Positions 1 through 8,760 of a stretch of 64,000 nt of DNA are shown here, one piece after another. A model generated the notes under the pieces. The model searched no databases. It worked only from the letters and a program-made list of their open reading frames with translations, and was not told the DNA's origin. The DNA comes from Bartonella gabonensis (GTDB lineage: Bacteria; Pseudomonadota; Alphaproteobacteria; Rhizobiales; Rhizobiaceae), in assembly GCF_903679515.1 (NCBI RefSeq), contig NZ_CAHOYM010000002.1, forward strand, positions 1 through 64,000, in the 5' to 3' direction. The translations under genes were made by a program, and so were the position numbers. Numbering within the stretch: position 1 is the first letter of the stretch; the number at the start of each line of letters is the position of its first letter.

Positions 1-93
1 TGTGCATAATAATGGAGAATTTTTCCTAAATTTTAGTTTTATAAAAAATTCTAAGGATATATACACATATCTTAACAAGGAGTTAATTTTTTT
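1..93. promoter_or_regulatory. Origin-proximal flank upstream of ppsR, with DnaA-box-like sites
   Basis: Bases 1-9 read TTATGCACA on the minus strand, a full match to the DnaA-box consensus TTATNCACA. A second site at 59-67 (ATATACACA) differs from the consensus at one base. The stretch is AT-rich and leads into ppsR. In Caulobacter and Rhizobiales the chromosomal origin lies between hemE and this ppsR-maf-aroE-coaE-dnaQ cluster. I infer that the window opens at the edge of oriC, but hemE and the rest of the region are outside the window. AAGGAG at 77-82 is the ppsR ribosome binding site. Confidence 0.4.
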
Positions 94-918
94 GTGATAA
101 AAGAAAAAAAATCCTTTCATTTACACATGCTTTCTGATGCAACGGGGGAAACATTAATTTCTGTTGGAAGAGCTGTAGCAGCGCAGTATACAATGATTCA
201 GGCAACAGAGCATATCTATCCTATGATTCGTAGTAAAATACAGTTACAAAAAGCTCTTGATGAAATACAACAAGAGCCAGGCATTGTTCTTTACACAATA
301 ATTGATGAAGAACTTAAGCTTCTCCTTCAAAAAAGATGCGAAAAAATAAAAGTTCCCTGTATTGATATATTACATCCTGTTTTTAATGCTTTTCAGTCTT
401 ACCTTGGTATGCCAACCCACTTACGTGCGAGTGCACAACATAATCTTAATGCAGATTATTTTCGCCGTATTGAGGCATTGGATTTTACAATAGAGCATGA
501 TGACGGACAGTCTTCCAATAGCTTATCTGAAGCGGATGTGATTATTGTAGGAATTTCAAGGACTTCTAAAACACCAACAAGTATTTATTTAGCAAATCGC
601 GGAATTAAGACAGCCAATATCCCTCTTATTCCTAATATTGATTTGCCAGAATCTCTTTTAGAGGCAAAAAATTCTTTGATTCTTGGTTTAATTGCTTCAG
701 CTGAAAGAATCTCACATATTCGTCAAAATCGGGATTTGGGAGAAGGTTTTGCTCTTGATAGTTATACGAATCGTCTTAACATAGCTGAAGAATTAATCTA
801 TGCAAAACGCATTTGCGAACGTTTTGGTTGGCCTATTATTGATGTCACAAGGCGATCTATTGAAGAAACTGCTGCGGCAATATTTGAGCTTTTATCACGA
901 TTTCGTGGAGGTAAATGA
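94..918 (+). CDS. ppsR: Pyruvate, phosphate dikinase / PEP synthase regulatory protein (PpsR, DUF299)
   Basis: Bifunctional kinase/phosphorylase of the DUF299 family. Known members use ADP to inactivate pyruvate phosphate dikinase or PEP synthase on a threonine, and reverse this by phosphorolysis, in the cytosol. The 274-residue protein has the family's usual length. It carries the P-loop-like segment GISRTSKTPTS around residues 152-162 and the N-terminal SDATGET motif at 14-20. The start is GTG at 94, with AAGGAG (77-82) 11 bases upstream. The maf start lies just after its stop, so the two are probably co-transcribed. Which of the two target enzymes it controls cannot be told from this window. 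Confidence 0.9.
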   Translation: MIKEKKSFHLHMLSDATGETLISVGRAVAAQYTMIQATEHIYPMIRSKIQLQKALDEIQQEPGIVLYTIIDEELKLLLQKRCEKIKVPCIDILHPVFNAFQSYLGMPTHLRASAQHNLNADYFRRIEALDFTIEHDDGQSSNSLSEADVIIVGISRTSKTPTSIYLANRGIKTANIPLIPNIDLPESLLEAKNSLILGLIASAERISHIRQNRDLGEGFALDSYTNRLNIAEELIYAKRICERFGWPIIDVTRRSIEETAAAIFELLSRFRGGK

Positions 919-928
919 GAAAAAATTA

Positions 929-1525
929 ATGAATTCAGAGATATTAATATTAGCATCTGTTAGTTTTTATCGTGCGCAATTATTGAAAAAAGCAGGTTTA
1001 AATTTTTTCATTGAAGGAGCTTCTTTTGATGAAAGAGAAGTAGAAAAAAAAGCAAAAGAAAAAACACCTAAAGAACTCAGCTGTTTTCTTGCGAGTGCAA
1101 AAGCAAAAAATGTTTCAGATCGTTTTCCTGCTGCTTTCGTTATTGGTTGTGATCAAGTGCTTGATTTGGAAGGTAAAGTTTTTCATAAAGCAACAAATAT
1201 TAAGGAAGCACATCAACGTTTATGTGAGTTATCAGGAAAAACGCATTCTCTTCATAGTGCGGTAGCTTTATTTAAAAATGGTCAAAAAATTTGGGTTGAA
1301 GCTTTTAGTGCACATATGTCTGTACGTTTGCTTTCATCAAAATTTATTGAACGTTACTTAGCGCGCGTAGGAAAAGATGTTTTAAACAGTGTGGGAGTCT
1401 ATCAAATTGAAGGGGAAGGGATCCATCTCTTTGAAAAAATTGATGGAGATTTTTTTACCATTGTTGGTTTACCTTTACTGCCTATACTCGTAAAATTACG
1501 TCATTTGGGGATTATTGATGGTTGA
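929..1525 (+). CDS. maf: Maf family nucleotide pyrophosphatase
   Basis: Maf proteins are cytosolic nucleoside triphosphate pyrophosphatases that hydrolyse non-canonical or modified nucleotides, and some are linked to septum formation. The signature LASVSFYRAQLL follows the start directly, and the conserved GCDQVL segment carries the catalytic Asp. The open frame extends back to 800 inside ppsR, but homology begins at MNSEILILASVS. I therefore place the start at ATG 929, giving 198 residues, the normal family size. GGAGGT at 907-912 is a rather distant ribosome binding site. The stop TGA (1523-1525) overlaps the aroE start region. Confidence 0.88.
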   Translation: MNSEILILASVSFYRAQLLKKAGLNFFIEGASFDEREVEKKAKEKTPKELSCFLASAKAKNVSDRFPAAFVIGCDQVLDLEGKVFHKATNIKEAHQRLCELSGKTHSLHSAVALFKNGQKIWVEAFSAHMSVRLLSSKFIERYLARVGKDVLNSVGVYQIEGEGIHLFEKIDGDFFTIVGLPLLPILVKLRHLGIIDG

Positions 1526-2389
1526 CTTAACAATAAAAAAAAAAATTACCCCTGTGCTTTTGTTGTTGGTTTTCCTATTCATCATTCAAAATCGCCTAGA
1601 ATTCATAATTTTTGGCTTAAACAATATGGTTTACAAGGGGAATATCTTGCACAGGAAGTAACCTCTGAAGAATTCAATCATTTTATTATGTCTTTAAAAA
1701 AAATGGGATTTTGCGGAGGAAATGTTACTTTACCTCATAAACAGGAAGCCTTTCGTTTAGCAGATTATAAAGATGAGAGAGCAACAATGATTGGTGCTGC
1801 TAATACACTTTGGTATGAAGGAGATAAACTTTGTGCCACAAATAGTGATGCCTATGGTTTTAGCGCTAATCTTGATGATTTTGTATCTGATTGGGGAGGG
1901 GAAACAGCTCTTGTTTTTGGGGCAGGTGGCGCTGCACGCGCTATCCTATATGCTTTAAAAAAACGTGGATTTGAACAGATTTATCTTGTTAACCGCACAA
2001 AACAACGCGCTGATAATTTAGCTCAGCATTTTGGAAAATCCATCAAAGTCTATGATTGGCATAAAATCCATGAAATAATTTATCAAGCTGATTTGATTGT
2101 TAATACAACTTCCATTAGCATAAAAAATCCAGAAGAAAAGAGTGCTGCTTTTTTTTGTGATTTTCATAAAGCAAAAAAAACGGCATTAGTAACAGATATT
2201 GTTTATACACCATTGATAACCCCCTTTTTACAACAGGCAAAAGCTTGTGGTCTAAGGACTGTTGATGGGTTTGGAATGCTTCTACATCAGGCTGTTATAG
2301 GTTTTGAACGGTGGTTTGGAATAAGACCACAGGTAACAAAAGCGTTACGAGCAGCTATTTTAGAGGATATGAGTAAAGAAAGAAAATGA
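1518..2389 (+). CDS. aroE: Shikimate dehydrogenase, reading frame broken in a 5' poly-A run
   Basis: NADP-dependent reduction of 3-dehydroshikimate in the shikimate pathway. Everything from [16 protein letters not shown] through GGNVTLPHK (catalytic Lys) and the Rossmann loop GAGGAARA to the C-terminus is readable in one frame. That frame has no start codon before the motif: going upstream it meets the maf stop at 1523-1525. The natural start, ATG 1518 with GGGGA at 1507-1511, is in a different frame and hits a stop shortly after. The frames switch in an 11-A run (1535-1545), and one extra A would restore the whole gene. The longest uninterrupted ATG frame starts at 1688 (233 residues) and lacks the substrate-binding Ser pair. 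Options are a true frameshift mutation, transcriptional slippage restoring some product, or a sequencing error. The rest of the gene is undamaged. It overlaps coaE by ATGA. Confidence 0.75.
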
Positions 2390-2973
2390 AGATCGTAGGA
2401 TTGACGGGATCAATTGCTATGGGAAAATCAACAGTTGCTGATTTTTTCAAGCAAATGGGTATTTCTGTTTTTAGTGCAGATGAGGCGGTACAACAGCTTT
2501 ATAAAAGTGAGCCAGCTTTGTCACGCATAGAGCATATTTTTCCTGGTGTTGTTGAAAACGGGGAAGTTAATCGTTTGAAGCTTTCTGAAATTTTGATTGA
2601 TGATAAGGAAAAATTACAAACATTAGAAAAAATAATTCATCCTTTGGTGCAAGAAAAAGAAAAAGAATTTATTGATACAACGCGCCATCAAGGAGAAAAA
2701 TTAGTTATTCTTGATATTCCACTTCTGTTTGAAAAAAATGGTGAAAGTCGTGTAGATAGCGTTATTGTTGTTTCTGCTTCACCAGAAATACAAAAAGAAC
2801 GTGTAATGATTCGCCAAGGTATGAATGAGAAAAAATTTGCCTTTATCAATGCGAGGCAAATGCCGGATGAAAAAAAACGGGAACGTGCTGATTTTATTAT
2901 TGATACAGGGAGAGATTTGGAGAATACACGTCAACAGGTTTTTGATGTAATAAAAAAATTGCTAAAGAATTGA
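2386..2973 (+). CDS. coaE: Dephospho-CoA kinase
   Basis: Catalyses the last step of coenzyme A synthesis, ATP-dependent phosphorylation of the 3'-OH of dephospho-CoA. The P-loop [12 protein letters not shown] is at residues 5-16, and the conserved [11 protein letters not shown] and [10 protein letters not shown] segments follow. The 195-residue length is typical. The start codon overlaps the aroE stop (ATGA), so translation is probably coupled to the 3' end of aroE. Downstream dnaQ begins 4 bases after its stop. Confidence 0.93.
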   Translation: MKIVGLTGSIAMGKSTVADFFKQMGISVFSADEAVQQLYKSEPALSRIEHIFPGVVENGEVNRLKLSEILIDDKEKLQTLEKIIHPLVQEKEKEFIDTTRHQGEKLVILDIPLLFEKNGESRVDSVIVVSASPEIQKERVMIRQGMNEKKFAFINARQMPDEKKRERADFIIDTGRDLENTRQQVFDVIKKLLKN

Positions 2974-2977
2974 AGTT

Positions 2978-3685
2978 ATGCGGGAAATTATTTTTGATAC
3001 AGAAACAACAGGTTTAGATAAAGAGAAAGATCGCATAATCGAAATTGGTTGTGTAGAAATGGTTGATCGTTATCTTACGGGGCGCCAGTTTCACGTTTAT
3101 TTAAATCCTGAAGGCGTTATTATTCCTGATGAAGTTGTCGCAATTCACGGATTAACCAATGAACGCTTAAAAAACGAGAAAAGCTTTAGTGATATTGTTG
3201 ATGAATTTTTGGAATTTATCAATGGTGCGACCATGATTGCGCATAATGCGAGTTTTGATATAGGCTTTATTAATGCAGAATTAAAACGCGTCAAGAAGCC
3301 GCTTATCAGTGTTGATAATATTCTTGATACATTGGCTATGGCACGGCGTAAATTTCCTATGAGCCCTAATTCTCTTGATATTTTATGCAAACGTTTTGGA
3401 ATTGATAACAGTCATCGTGTTCTTCATGGTGCTTTGCTCGATGCAGAGATTTTGGCCGATGTTTATATTGAACTGATTGGTGGAAAGCAGGGCGTATTGG
3501 GTTTTGAAAACAGAAGAAGTGTTGATGAATATACCCAAAATGATAAAGATACGTCTTATGCAGTTAAATCTCGTCCACAGGCTTTACCTTCAAGATTGAG
3601 TGCACAGGAAAAAAGGTTGCACGCTGATTTTATCAATAAAATGGGTGAAAAAGCGCTGTGGAATAACTTCAAAATTCACGAATAA
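2978..3685 (+). CDS. dnaQ: DNA polymerase III epsilon subunit (proofreading 3'-5' exonuclease)
   Basis: Proofreading exonuclease of the replicative polymerase, which binds the alpha subunit. The DEDDh motifs are complete: DTETTGLD near residue 7, HNASFDIGF around residue 89, and HGALLDAEILADVY around 150-163. The 235-residue length is usual. It is the last gene of the ppsR-maf-aroE-coaE-dnaQ cluster. In many Rhizobiales secB and other genes follow, but here a non-coding stretch with a candidate small RNA follows and then polA. Confidence 0.93.
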   Translation: MREIIFDTETTGLDKEKDRIIEIGCVEMVDRYLTGRQFHVYLNPEGVIIPDEVVAIHGLTNERLKNEKSFSDIVDEFLEFINGATMIAHNASFDIGFINAELKRVKKPLISVDNILDTLAMARRKFPMSPNSLDILCKRFGIDNSHRVLHGALLDAEILADVYIELIGGKQGVLGFENRRSVDEYTQNDKDTSYAVKSRPQALPSRLSAQEKRLHADFINKMGEKALWNNFKIHE

Positions 3686-3741
3686 CATCCTTACCTTTTT
3701 AAAAAAATTACTTAAGATTAAAAATAAAAAATACGGATGCC

Positions 3742-3867
3742 AAAAAAAACGGTCGTTGTGGGGAGGGGAACACCACAACGACCTTGTCGCTACATCGTAC
3801 CTCAGCTATCATAGGAGGAGCAAAATGAAAGCTATTAATCCTGTAACAGCAAAGAAAAGCTCTAGGT
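3742..3867 (-). ncRNA. Candidate trans-acting small RNA with two CU-rich anti-SD loops
   Basis: On the minus strand a transcript of about 125 nt can be defined. The putative promoter is AAGACA (3894-3899) and TATATT (3872-3877) with a 16-base spacer. The terminator has a perfect 11-bp stem (3751-3761 with 3773-3783) followed by eight Ts (3749-3742). The terminator loop holds CCCCUCC. An upstream loop holds GCUCCUCCU (3812-3820) and is closed by pairing of CCU-AG-AGC (3859-3866) with GCU-G-AGG (3799-3806). This layout of two hairpins exposing anti-Shine-Dalgarno sequence resembles the alphaproteobacterial alpha-r14 / 'cuckoo' RNAs. The family link is from memory and inference; the promoter, hairpins and T-run are visible. 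The exact 5' end is uncertain by a few bases. Confidence 0.6.
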
Positions 3868-4015
3868 ACGTAATATAAAGTGTAACGACTTCATGTCTTA
3901 TGGAAATAAAAAATGGCTTTTTAGAGGCAAAGTGAAAAAAATTAAAATAAAAGTGAAAAAAATATATAAGGGTGATGTGTGTTTTTTTTAGCTGAAATGG
4001 AGAAATAAAATTGTC

Positions 4016-6925
4016 ATGAAAGCAACAGATCATCTTTTGTTGGTTGACGGATCAGGCTATGTTTTTCGTGCTTATTACGCTTTGCCGCCTTTAAAACGTA
4101 AAAAGGATGGGCTTCCTGTAGGAGCAGTAGCTGGTTTTTGTAATATGTTATGGAAATTACTCTGTGATGCTCGTAATACAGCGACAGGTCTTGTTCCAAC
4201 CCACTTTGCTGTTATTTTTGATTATTCATCTGATACTTTTAGGAAACAAATTTATCCTCAATATAAAGCGAATCGCTCTGAACCTCCTGAAGATTTAATT
4301 CCTCAATTTGCGTTAATACGCCAAGCAACAAAGGCTTTTAATTTGCCTTGTATTGAAAAGGAAGGCTTTGAAGCAGATGATTTGATAGCAACCTATGCAC
4401 AATTGGCAACAAAGGTTGGTGCAAAAACGACGATTATCTCTTCTGATAAGGATCTTATGCAACTCGTCAATAAGCATGTATCCTTGTATGATGGAATGAA
4501 AGACAAGCATATAGGTATCTCAGAAGTTATAGAAAAATGGGGGGTTCCCCCTGAAAAAATGATCGATTTACAAGCGTTAATTGGAGATTCTACGGATAAT
4601 ATACCGGGTATTCCAGGCATTGGACCCAAAACTGCCGCTCAGTTGTTAAAACAGTTTGGTTCTCTTGATATTTTGTTGCAACGTGTGATGGAAATTAAAC
4701 AAACAAAACGACGTGAAAACATACAAGCTTATAGTGAACAGGTTAAAATTTCTCGTGAACTTGTTAGGCTTAAAACAGATGTCCCTATAGACAGTTATTT
4801 AGATGATTTTATTTTAGAGCCACAAGATGGACCACGCTTAATTGCTTTTTTGAAAGCTATGGAATTTTCAACATTAACACGTCGCGTGGCAGAGGCAACA
4901 ACATGCGATGCAGCTGTTATTGATGCACTTGAGGTAGATATTGAATGGGAAAAACTGAGTCACGAGCATGATTCTGATATAAAAAATATTGAGAAAGCAT
5001 CTCTTCATAATTTTTCTGAAAATTCTCCCCAATTTTTTGCACAAAAACGCAAAGAACAAGCACTGACTCAAAAAATTACAAGAGAAGCTTATACCACAAT
5101 TCTTGATGAGGAAATTTTAAAAGAGTGGTTATCACAAGCACAAGAGCAGGGTTTTTTTTCTTTTGATACTGAAACAACCTCTCTTGATCCTATGCAAGCA
5201 AAGCTTGTTGGTTTTTCACTCGCATTACAGCCAGAAAAAGCAGCTTATATACCTCTTGAACATTTTTATGAAGGAGAGGAAGATCTTTTAAGGGGTGGGC
5301 GTATTGCCTCGCAGATTGAGACTCGAAAAGCTTTAGCACTTTTAAAACCGATATTAGAAGATTCTGCGGTGTTAAAAATTGGTCAAAATATAAAATATGA
5401 TTGGTTGGTGATGAAGCAATACGACATTGTGATACGTTCTTTTGATGACACCATGCTTTTGTCTTATGCTTTGGATGCTGGAACTTTGACCCATAATATG
5501 GATGATTTATCTGAACGTTGGCTTGAACACCAACCAATCGCTTATAAGGATTTAACACATAACGGAAAAAAAATTACTTCTTTTGCACAAGTAGATTTAA
5601 AACAAGCGACCCTTTATGCGGCAGAAGATGCCGATATAACGCTACGTCTTTGGCAAGTATTGAAACCGCAACTTGTTGCTCAGGGCATGACAAAAATTTA
5701 TGAGCGCCTTGATCGCCCTCTTGTAGAAGTTTTAGCAAGAATGGAAGAGCGTGGAATTCTTATTGATAGGCAGATTTTATTGCGTCTTTCAGGAGAATTG
5801 GCGCAAGCTGCTTTGATTTTAGAAGAAGAAATTTACAAACAAGCTGATGAAAAGTTTAATCTTGCTTCGCCAAAGCAATTAGGCGATATCCTTTTTGGTA
5901 AAATGGGATTGCCTGGAGGCGCTAAGACCAAGGGCGGACAATGGTCAACTTCTGCACAAACCTTAGAAGAGTTGTCTGCTGAAGGTCACATTTTACCGCG
6001 TAAAATTATTGAGTGGCGTCAGCTTGCAAAGCTAAAATCTACCTATGCCGATGCTTTGCCTTCTTATATTTTACCCAAAACAGGGCGTGTTCACACGAAT
6101 TATTCTTTGGCAATAACATCAACAGGGCGGTTATCATCATCAGAGCCAAATTTGCAAAATATTCCAGTACGAACTGCTGAAGGACGTAAAATTCGAACAG
6201 CTTTTATTGCTCCCAAAGAACATGTTTTGCTTTCTGCTGATTATAGTCAGATTGAATTACGCATTCTTGCACATATTGCGGATATAAAAGCATTAAAAGA
6301 AGCTTTTGCTAAAGGGCATGATATTCACGCTATAACGGCATCACAAATGTTTGGCGTTGCCATAGAGGAAATGCATTCAGATATACGACGGCGTGCAAAG
6401 GCGATTAATTTTGGTATTATTTATGGTATTTCAGCTTTTGGATTAGCCAATCAATTAGGAATTTCCCGCCAAGAAGCGAGTCGTTATATTCAACTTTATT
6501 TTGAAAGATTTCCAGGAATTAAAGATTATATGGAACAAACCAAAAGATTTGCGCGTGAGAATGGTTATGTAGAAACAATTTTTGGACGTCGTATCCATTA
6601 TCCAGAAATAAAAGAAAAGAATGTAAAAATTCGTTCTCTTAATGAGCGAGCAGCGATCAATGCTTCAATTCAAGGTTCAGCGGCCGATATTATTCGCCGT
6701 GCTATGATACAGATGGAAGATGCTTTAAAAGAAGAAAAACTATCAGCAAAAATGTTGCTGCAAGTGCATGATGAACTGATTTTTGAAGTACCAGAAAATG
6801 AGCGTGAAAAAACCATGGCTGTTGTTAAAAATGTTATGGAAAATGCTACAATGCCGGTTTTATCTTTGTCTGTACCCCTTGAGGTAAAAGTTATGACGGC
6901 TCAAAACTGGGATGAGGCACATTAA
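4016..6925 (+). CDS. polA: DNA polymerase I
   Basis: Repair and Okazaki-fragment-processing polymerase. The 969-residue protein has all three domains. The 5'-3' exonuclease/flap domain (about 1-300) includes GDSTDNIPGIPGIGPKTA. The 3'-5' exonuclease domain (about 365-560) has an intact FDTETTSLD first motif and YAAEDADIT, so proofreading is probably retained. The family-A polymerase domain (about 570-969) includes SADYSQIELRI near residue 741 and QVHDELIFEV near 915. ATG 4016 follows a GGAG at 3999-4002. It stands alone and converges on the next gene with only 6 bases between stops. Confidence 0.97.
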   Translation: MKATDHLLLVDGSGYVFRAYYALPPLKRKKDGLPVGAVAGFCNMLWKLLCDARNTATGLVPTHFAVIFDYSSDTFRKQIYPQYKANRSEPPEDLIPQFALIRQATKAFNLPCIEKEGFEADDLIATYAQLATKVGAKTTIISSDKDLMQLVNKHVSLYDGMKDKHIGISEVIEKWGVPPEKMIDLQALIGDSTDNIPGIPGIGPKTAAQLLKQFGSLDILLQRVMEIKQTKRRENIQAYSEQVKISRELVRLKTDVPIDSYLDDFILEPQDGPRLIAFLKAMEFSTLTRRVAEATTCDAAVIDALEVDIEWEKLSHEHDSDIKNIEKASLHNFSENSPQFFAQKRKEQALTQKITREAYTTILDEEILKEWLSQAQEQGFFSFDTETTSLDPMQAKLVGFSLALQPEKAAYIPLEHFYEGEEDLLRGGRIASQIETRKALALLKPILEDSAVLKIGQNIKYDWLVMKQYDIVIRSFDDTMLLSYALDAGTLTHNMDDLSERWLEHQPIAYKDLTHNGKKITSFAQVDLKQATLYAAEDADITLRLWQVLKPQLVAQGMTKIYERLDRPLVEVLARMEERGILIDRQILLRLSGELAQAALILEEEIYKQADEKFNLASPKQLGDILFGKMGLPGGAKTKGGQWSTSAQTLEELSAEGHILPRKIIEWRQLAKLKSTYADALPSYILPKTGRVHTNYSLAITSTGRLSSSEPNLQNIPVRTAEGRKIRTAFIAPKEHVLLSADYSQIELRILAHIADIKALKEAFAKGHDIHAITASQMFGVAIEEMHSDIRRRAKAINFGIIYGISAFGLANQLGISRQEASRYIQLYFERFPGIKDYMEQTKRFARENGYVETIFGRRIHYPEIKEKNVKIRSLNERAAINASIQGSAADIIRRAMIQMEDALKEEKLSAKMLLQVHDELIFEVPENEREKTMAVVKNVMENATMPVLSLSVPLEVKVMTAQNWDEAH

Positions 6926-6931
6926 CTTTTT

Positions 6932-7795
6932 TCATTTATTTTTAAGGATATTTGTTGCGTTAGCAAGATTAAGATAAGCTTTGATTGGCAAATGATCTGA
7001 GGCAATGCGCGCAAGTGGTGAATGGTGATTTTCAAGATTTGTTACCAATTGGTGAGGAAAGGCAAAAACGCGATCAAGGGCTAAAAGAGGAAAGCGAGAG
7101 GGAAAGCTTGGTACAACTTCAAATGTGCTATCAAAATAGGGATAAAAATGATTTAAAGATGAGCCTTTTCCTATCCGCCATTCGTTAAAATCTCCAATAA
7201 GGAGTGTAGGCATAAGGGAGCGTTTTTGTAAAATTGCAAGGAGCGTTTTTGTTTGTTGTTTACGAGAATAACGTAATAAGCCGAAATGAGCCGCAATAAT
7301 ACGAAGAGGGCCTGCTGCCATTTCCAGTTCTACAATGATAGCTCCACGTGGTTCAATACCAGGAAGAGTGACTTGTAAAATGTCACGTATATATCCCTTT
7401 CGCAAAAAAAGCACATTCCCATGCCAACCGTGACCATGAGGTGACATAGTATTGAGAGGCACAGGGATCAAACCGGTTTCAGCTTTTAACAGCTGAAGAT
7501 TAATCAAACCAATGCGTTCCCCAAAACGTTTATCTGCTTCTTGAAGAGCAAGGATATCAACTTGTAATTCAGTAATAACACGGACAATCCGTGTAGGATT
7601 AAAAATTTTATCAACACCTACACATTTGTGCACATTATAGGAAGCAACAGTCAGATCATAATGATTATTTTGGTTTAGGGTATTTGATTGATGATAAGCG
7701 CGATTATGAATAACCTTTAAAAGGGAGTTATGGAGCTTTTGTTGGATAAAAGCGCTAAACCAAGGGAATTTTTGCTTATAAGGTATTTTTGTCAT
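6932..7795 (-). CDS. Endonuclease/exonuclease/phosphatase family protein
   Basis: Metal-dependent phosphodiesterase fold of the DNase I/AP-endonuclease superfamily. The substrate is unknown and could be DNA, RNA, lipid or a phosphoester. Visible motifs are ASYNVHKC, the metal-binding Glu in LQEADKRFGER, GDFNEW (Asp/Asn), and the catalytic SDHLPI near the C-terminus. No signal peptide is evident. The open frame extends to a TTG at 7825, but ATG 7795 (287 residues) is preferred because the TTG has no Shine-Dalgarno. It is convergent with polA. The Bax-inhibitor gene upstream is separated by a terminator, so this gene probably has its own promoter. Confidence 0.75.
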   Translation of the reverse strand: MTKIPYKQKFPWFSAFIQQKLHNSLLKVIHNRAYHQSNTLNQNNHYDLTVASYNVHKCVGVDKIFNPTRIVRVITELQVDILALQEADKRFGERIGLINLQLLKAETGLIPVPLNTMSPHGHGWHGNVLFLRKGYIRDILQVTLPGIEPRGAIIVELEMAAGPLRIIAAHFGLLRYSRKQQTKTLLAILQKRSLMPTLLIGDFNEWRIGKGSSLNHFYPYFDSTFEVVPSFPSRFPLLALDRVFAFPHQLVTNLENHHSPLARIASDHLPIKAYLNLANATNILKNK

Positions 7796-7842
7796 TTTGC
7801 TAAAAGAATAATCCCTAAGAGGCAAAGGGTAAAAACTTACAC

Positions 7843-7885
7843 TAAAAACAAAAGAACCTTGTCTCTTTTAGAAACAAGGTTCTTT
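7843..7885 (-). terminator. Rho-independent terminator of the Bax-inhibitor-1 family gene
   Basis: A perfect 12-bp stem (7851-7862 with 7874-7885) with an 11-base loop. On the minus strand it is followed by a T-rich run (TTTTGTTTTT, 7852-7843). It lies just after the stop of the minus-strand gene at 7908. Confidence 0.85.
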
Positions 7886-7907
7886 CATTAAGCGATGATT
7901 TTTGTAA

Positions 7908-8681
7908 TCAATCACGGTTTGAGCCGAGAAATTGTAGCAAGAAAATAAACATATTGATGAAATCAAGATAAAGACTCAACGCGCCCATAATAACTTTACG
8001 ACCTCTGGTATCGTATTCATCTCCTTCATAATACATCAACTTAATGTTCTGAGTATCGTAAGCTGTTAAACCAGCAAAGATAAAAACACCAATAACAGAG
8101 ATAGCAAATTGCAAAGCACTTGATCCAAGAAAAATGTTCACAACCATAGAAAGCAACAAACCAATCAATCCGATGAATAAGAACGAACCAATTGCTGTAA
8201 GATCACGCTTTGTTGTGTATCCATAAAGTGAAAGAGCTCCAAAAGTTGCAGCGGAAATGACAAAGGTTTGTACAATACTCTCTGTCGTATAACGCAAAAC
8301 GATTGAAGATAATGAAAGCCCAACCAGAGCAGCATAACCAAAAAAGAGGCTACGAGCAGTATTTGTGCTCAATGCATTAATTTTAAAACTGAGGAATAAA
8401 ATTGCAACAAGAGGCGCAAACATCACAATATAAGAGAATGGCGATGTATAAAATGTTACTCCAAATGATGTTAAATAAACACTGCTACTGATTTGAGCTG
8501 CTGCTTGGCTCATATCTGTTGTCGTTGCTAATGATACAATTGCATAAGCGGCAGCCGCTGTAATAAGCAAACCAATGGCCATTGTATTGTAGACGCCCAA
8601 CATATAGTCGCGCAATCCCAAATCAATTGATGCATCAGCATGAGAGGCAGGCGCTGAACGTAAATTTTTAAAATTAGCCAT
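7908..8681 (-). CDS. Bax inhibitor-1 / YccA-YbhL family membrane protein
   Basis: Integral inner-membrane protein of the BI-1 (TMBIM) family. Bacterial members include pH-sensitive calcium-leak channels, but function here is not established. The 257 residues contain about seven hydrophobic segments. The family-typical region is GLTAYDTQNIKLMYYEGDE, followed by the final helices GALSLYLDFINMFIFLL. A hydrophilic N-terminus of about 28 residues precedes the first helix. The gene is monocistronic, with a structured leader upstream (ybhL motif) and a terminator downstream. Confidence 0.9.
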   Translation of the reverse strand: MANFKNLRSAPASHADASIDLGLRDYMLGVYNTMAIGLLITAAAAYAIVSLATTTDMSQAAAQISSSVYLTSFGVTFYTSPFSYIVMFAPLVAILFLSFKINALSTNTARSLFFGYAALVGLSLSSIVLRYTTESIVQTFVISAATFGALSLYGYTTKRDLTAIGSFLFIGLIGLLLSMVVNIFLGSSALQFAISVIGVFIFAGLTAYDTQNIKLMYYEGDEYDTRGRKVIMGALSLYLDFINMFIFLLQFLGSNRD

Positions 8682-8694
8682 AATATAAAATCCT

Positions 8695-8760
8695 TTAGCA
8701 TTATGTCCCGTCAGGTATCGGGCTTTAGAGTCTCTTACATTCCAGAGACAAAGCCTTAAT
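8695..8760 (-). promoter_or_regulatory. ybhL leader RNA motif
   Basis: Directly upstream of the BI-1 (YbhL) family gene, the minus-strand leader folds into two consecutive hairpins. One pairs GGCTTT with AAAGCC and GTCTCT with AGAGAC (8721-8755). The other pairs CCCG with CGGG (8707-8722) around an 8-base loop. The ybhL motif is a known Rhizobiales cis-element found in front of this gene family, and position and structure fit. Its ligand or signal is unknown. The assignment rests on my memory of the motif, not on a covariance-model search. Confidence 0.7.

Noticed and set aside
3825-3878. 17-residue ORF MKAINPVTAKKSSRYVI with a perfect AGGAGGAG ribosome binding site
   Set aside because: The apparent Shine-Dalgarno is the complement of the CU-rich loop of the minus-strand small RNA, which explains it better; no conservation argument supports a peptide.
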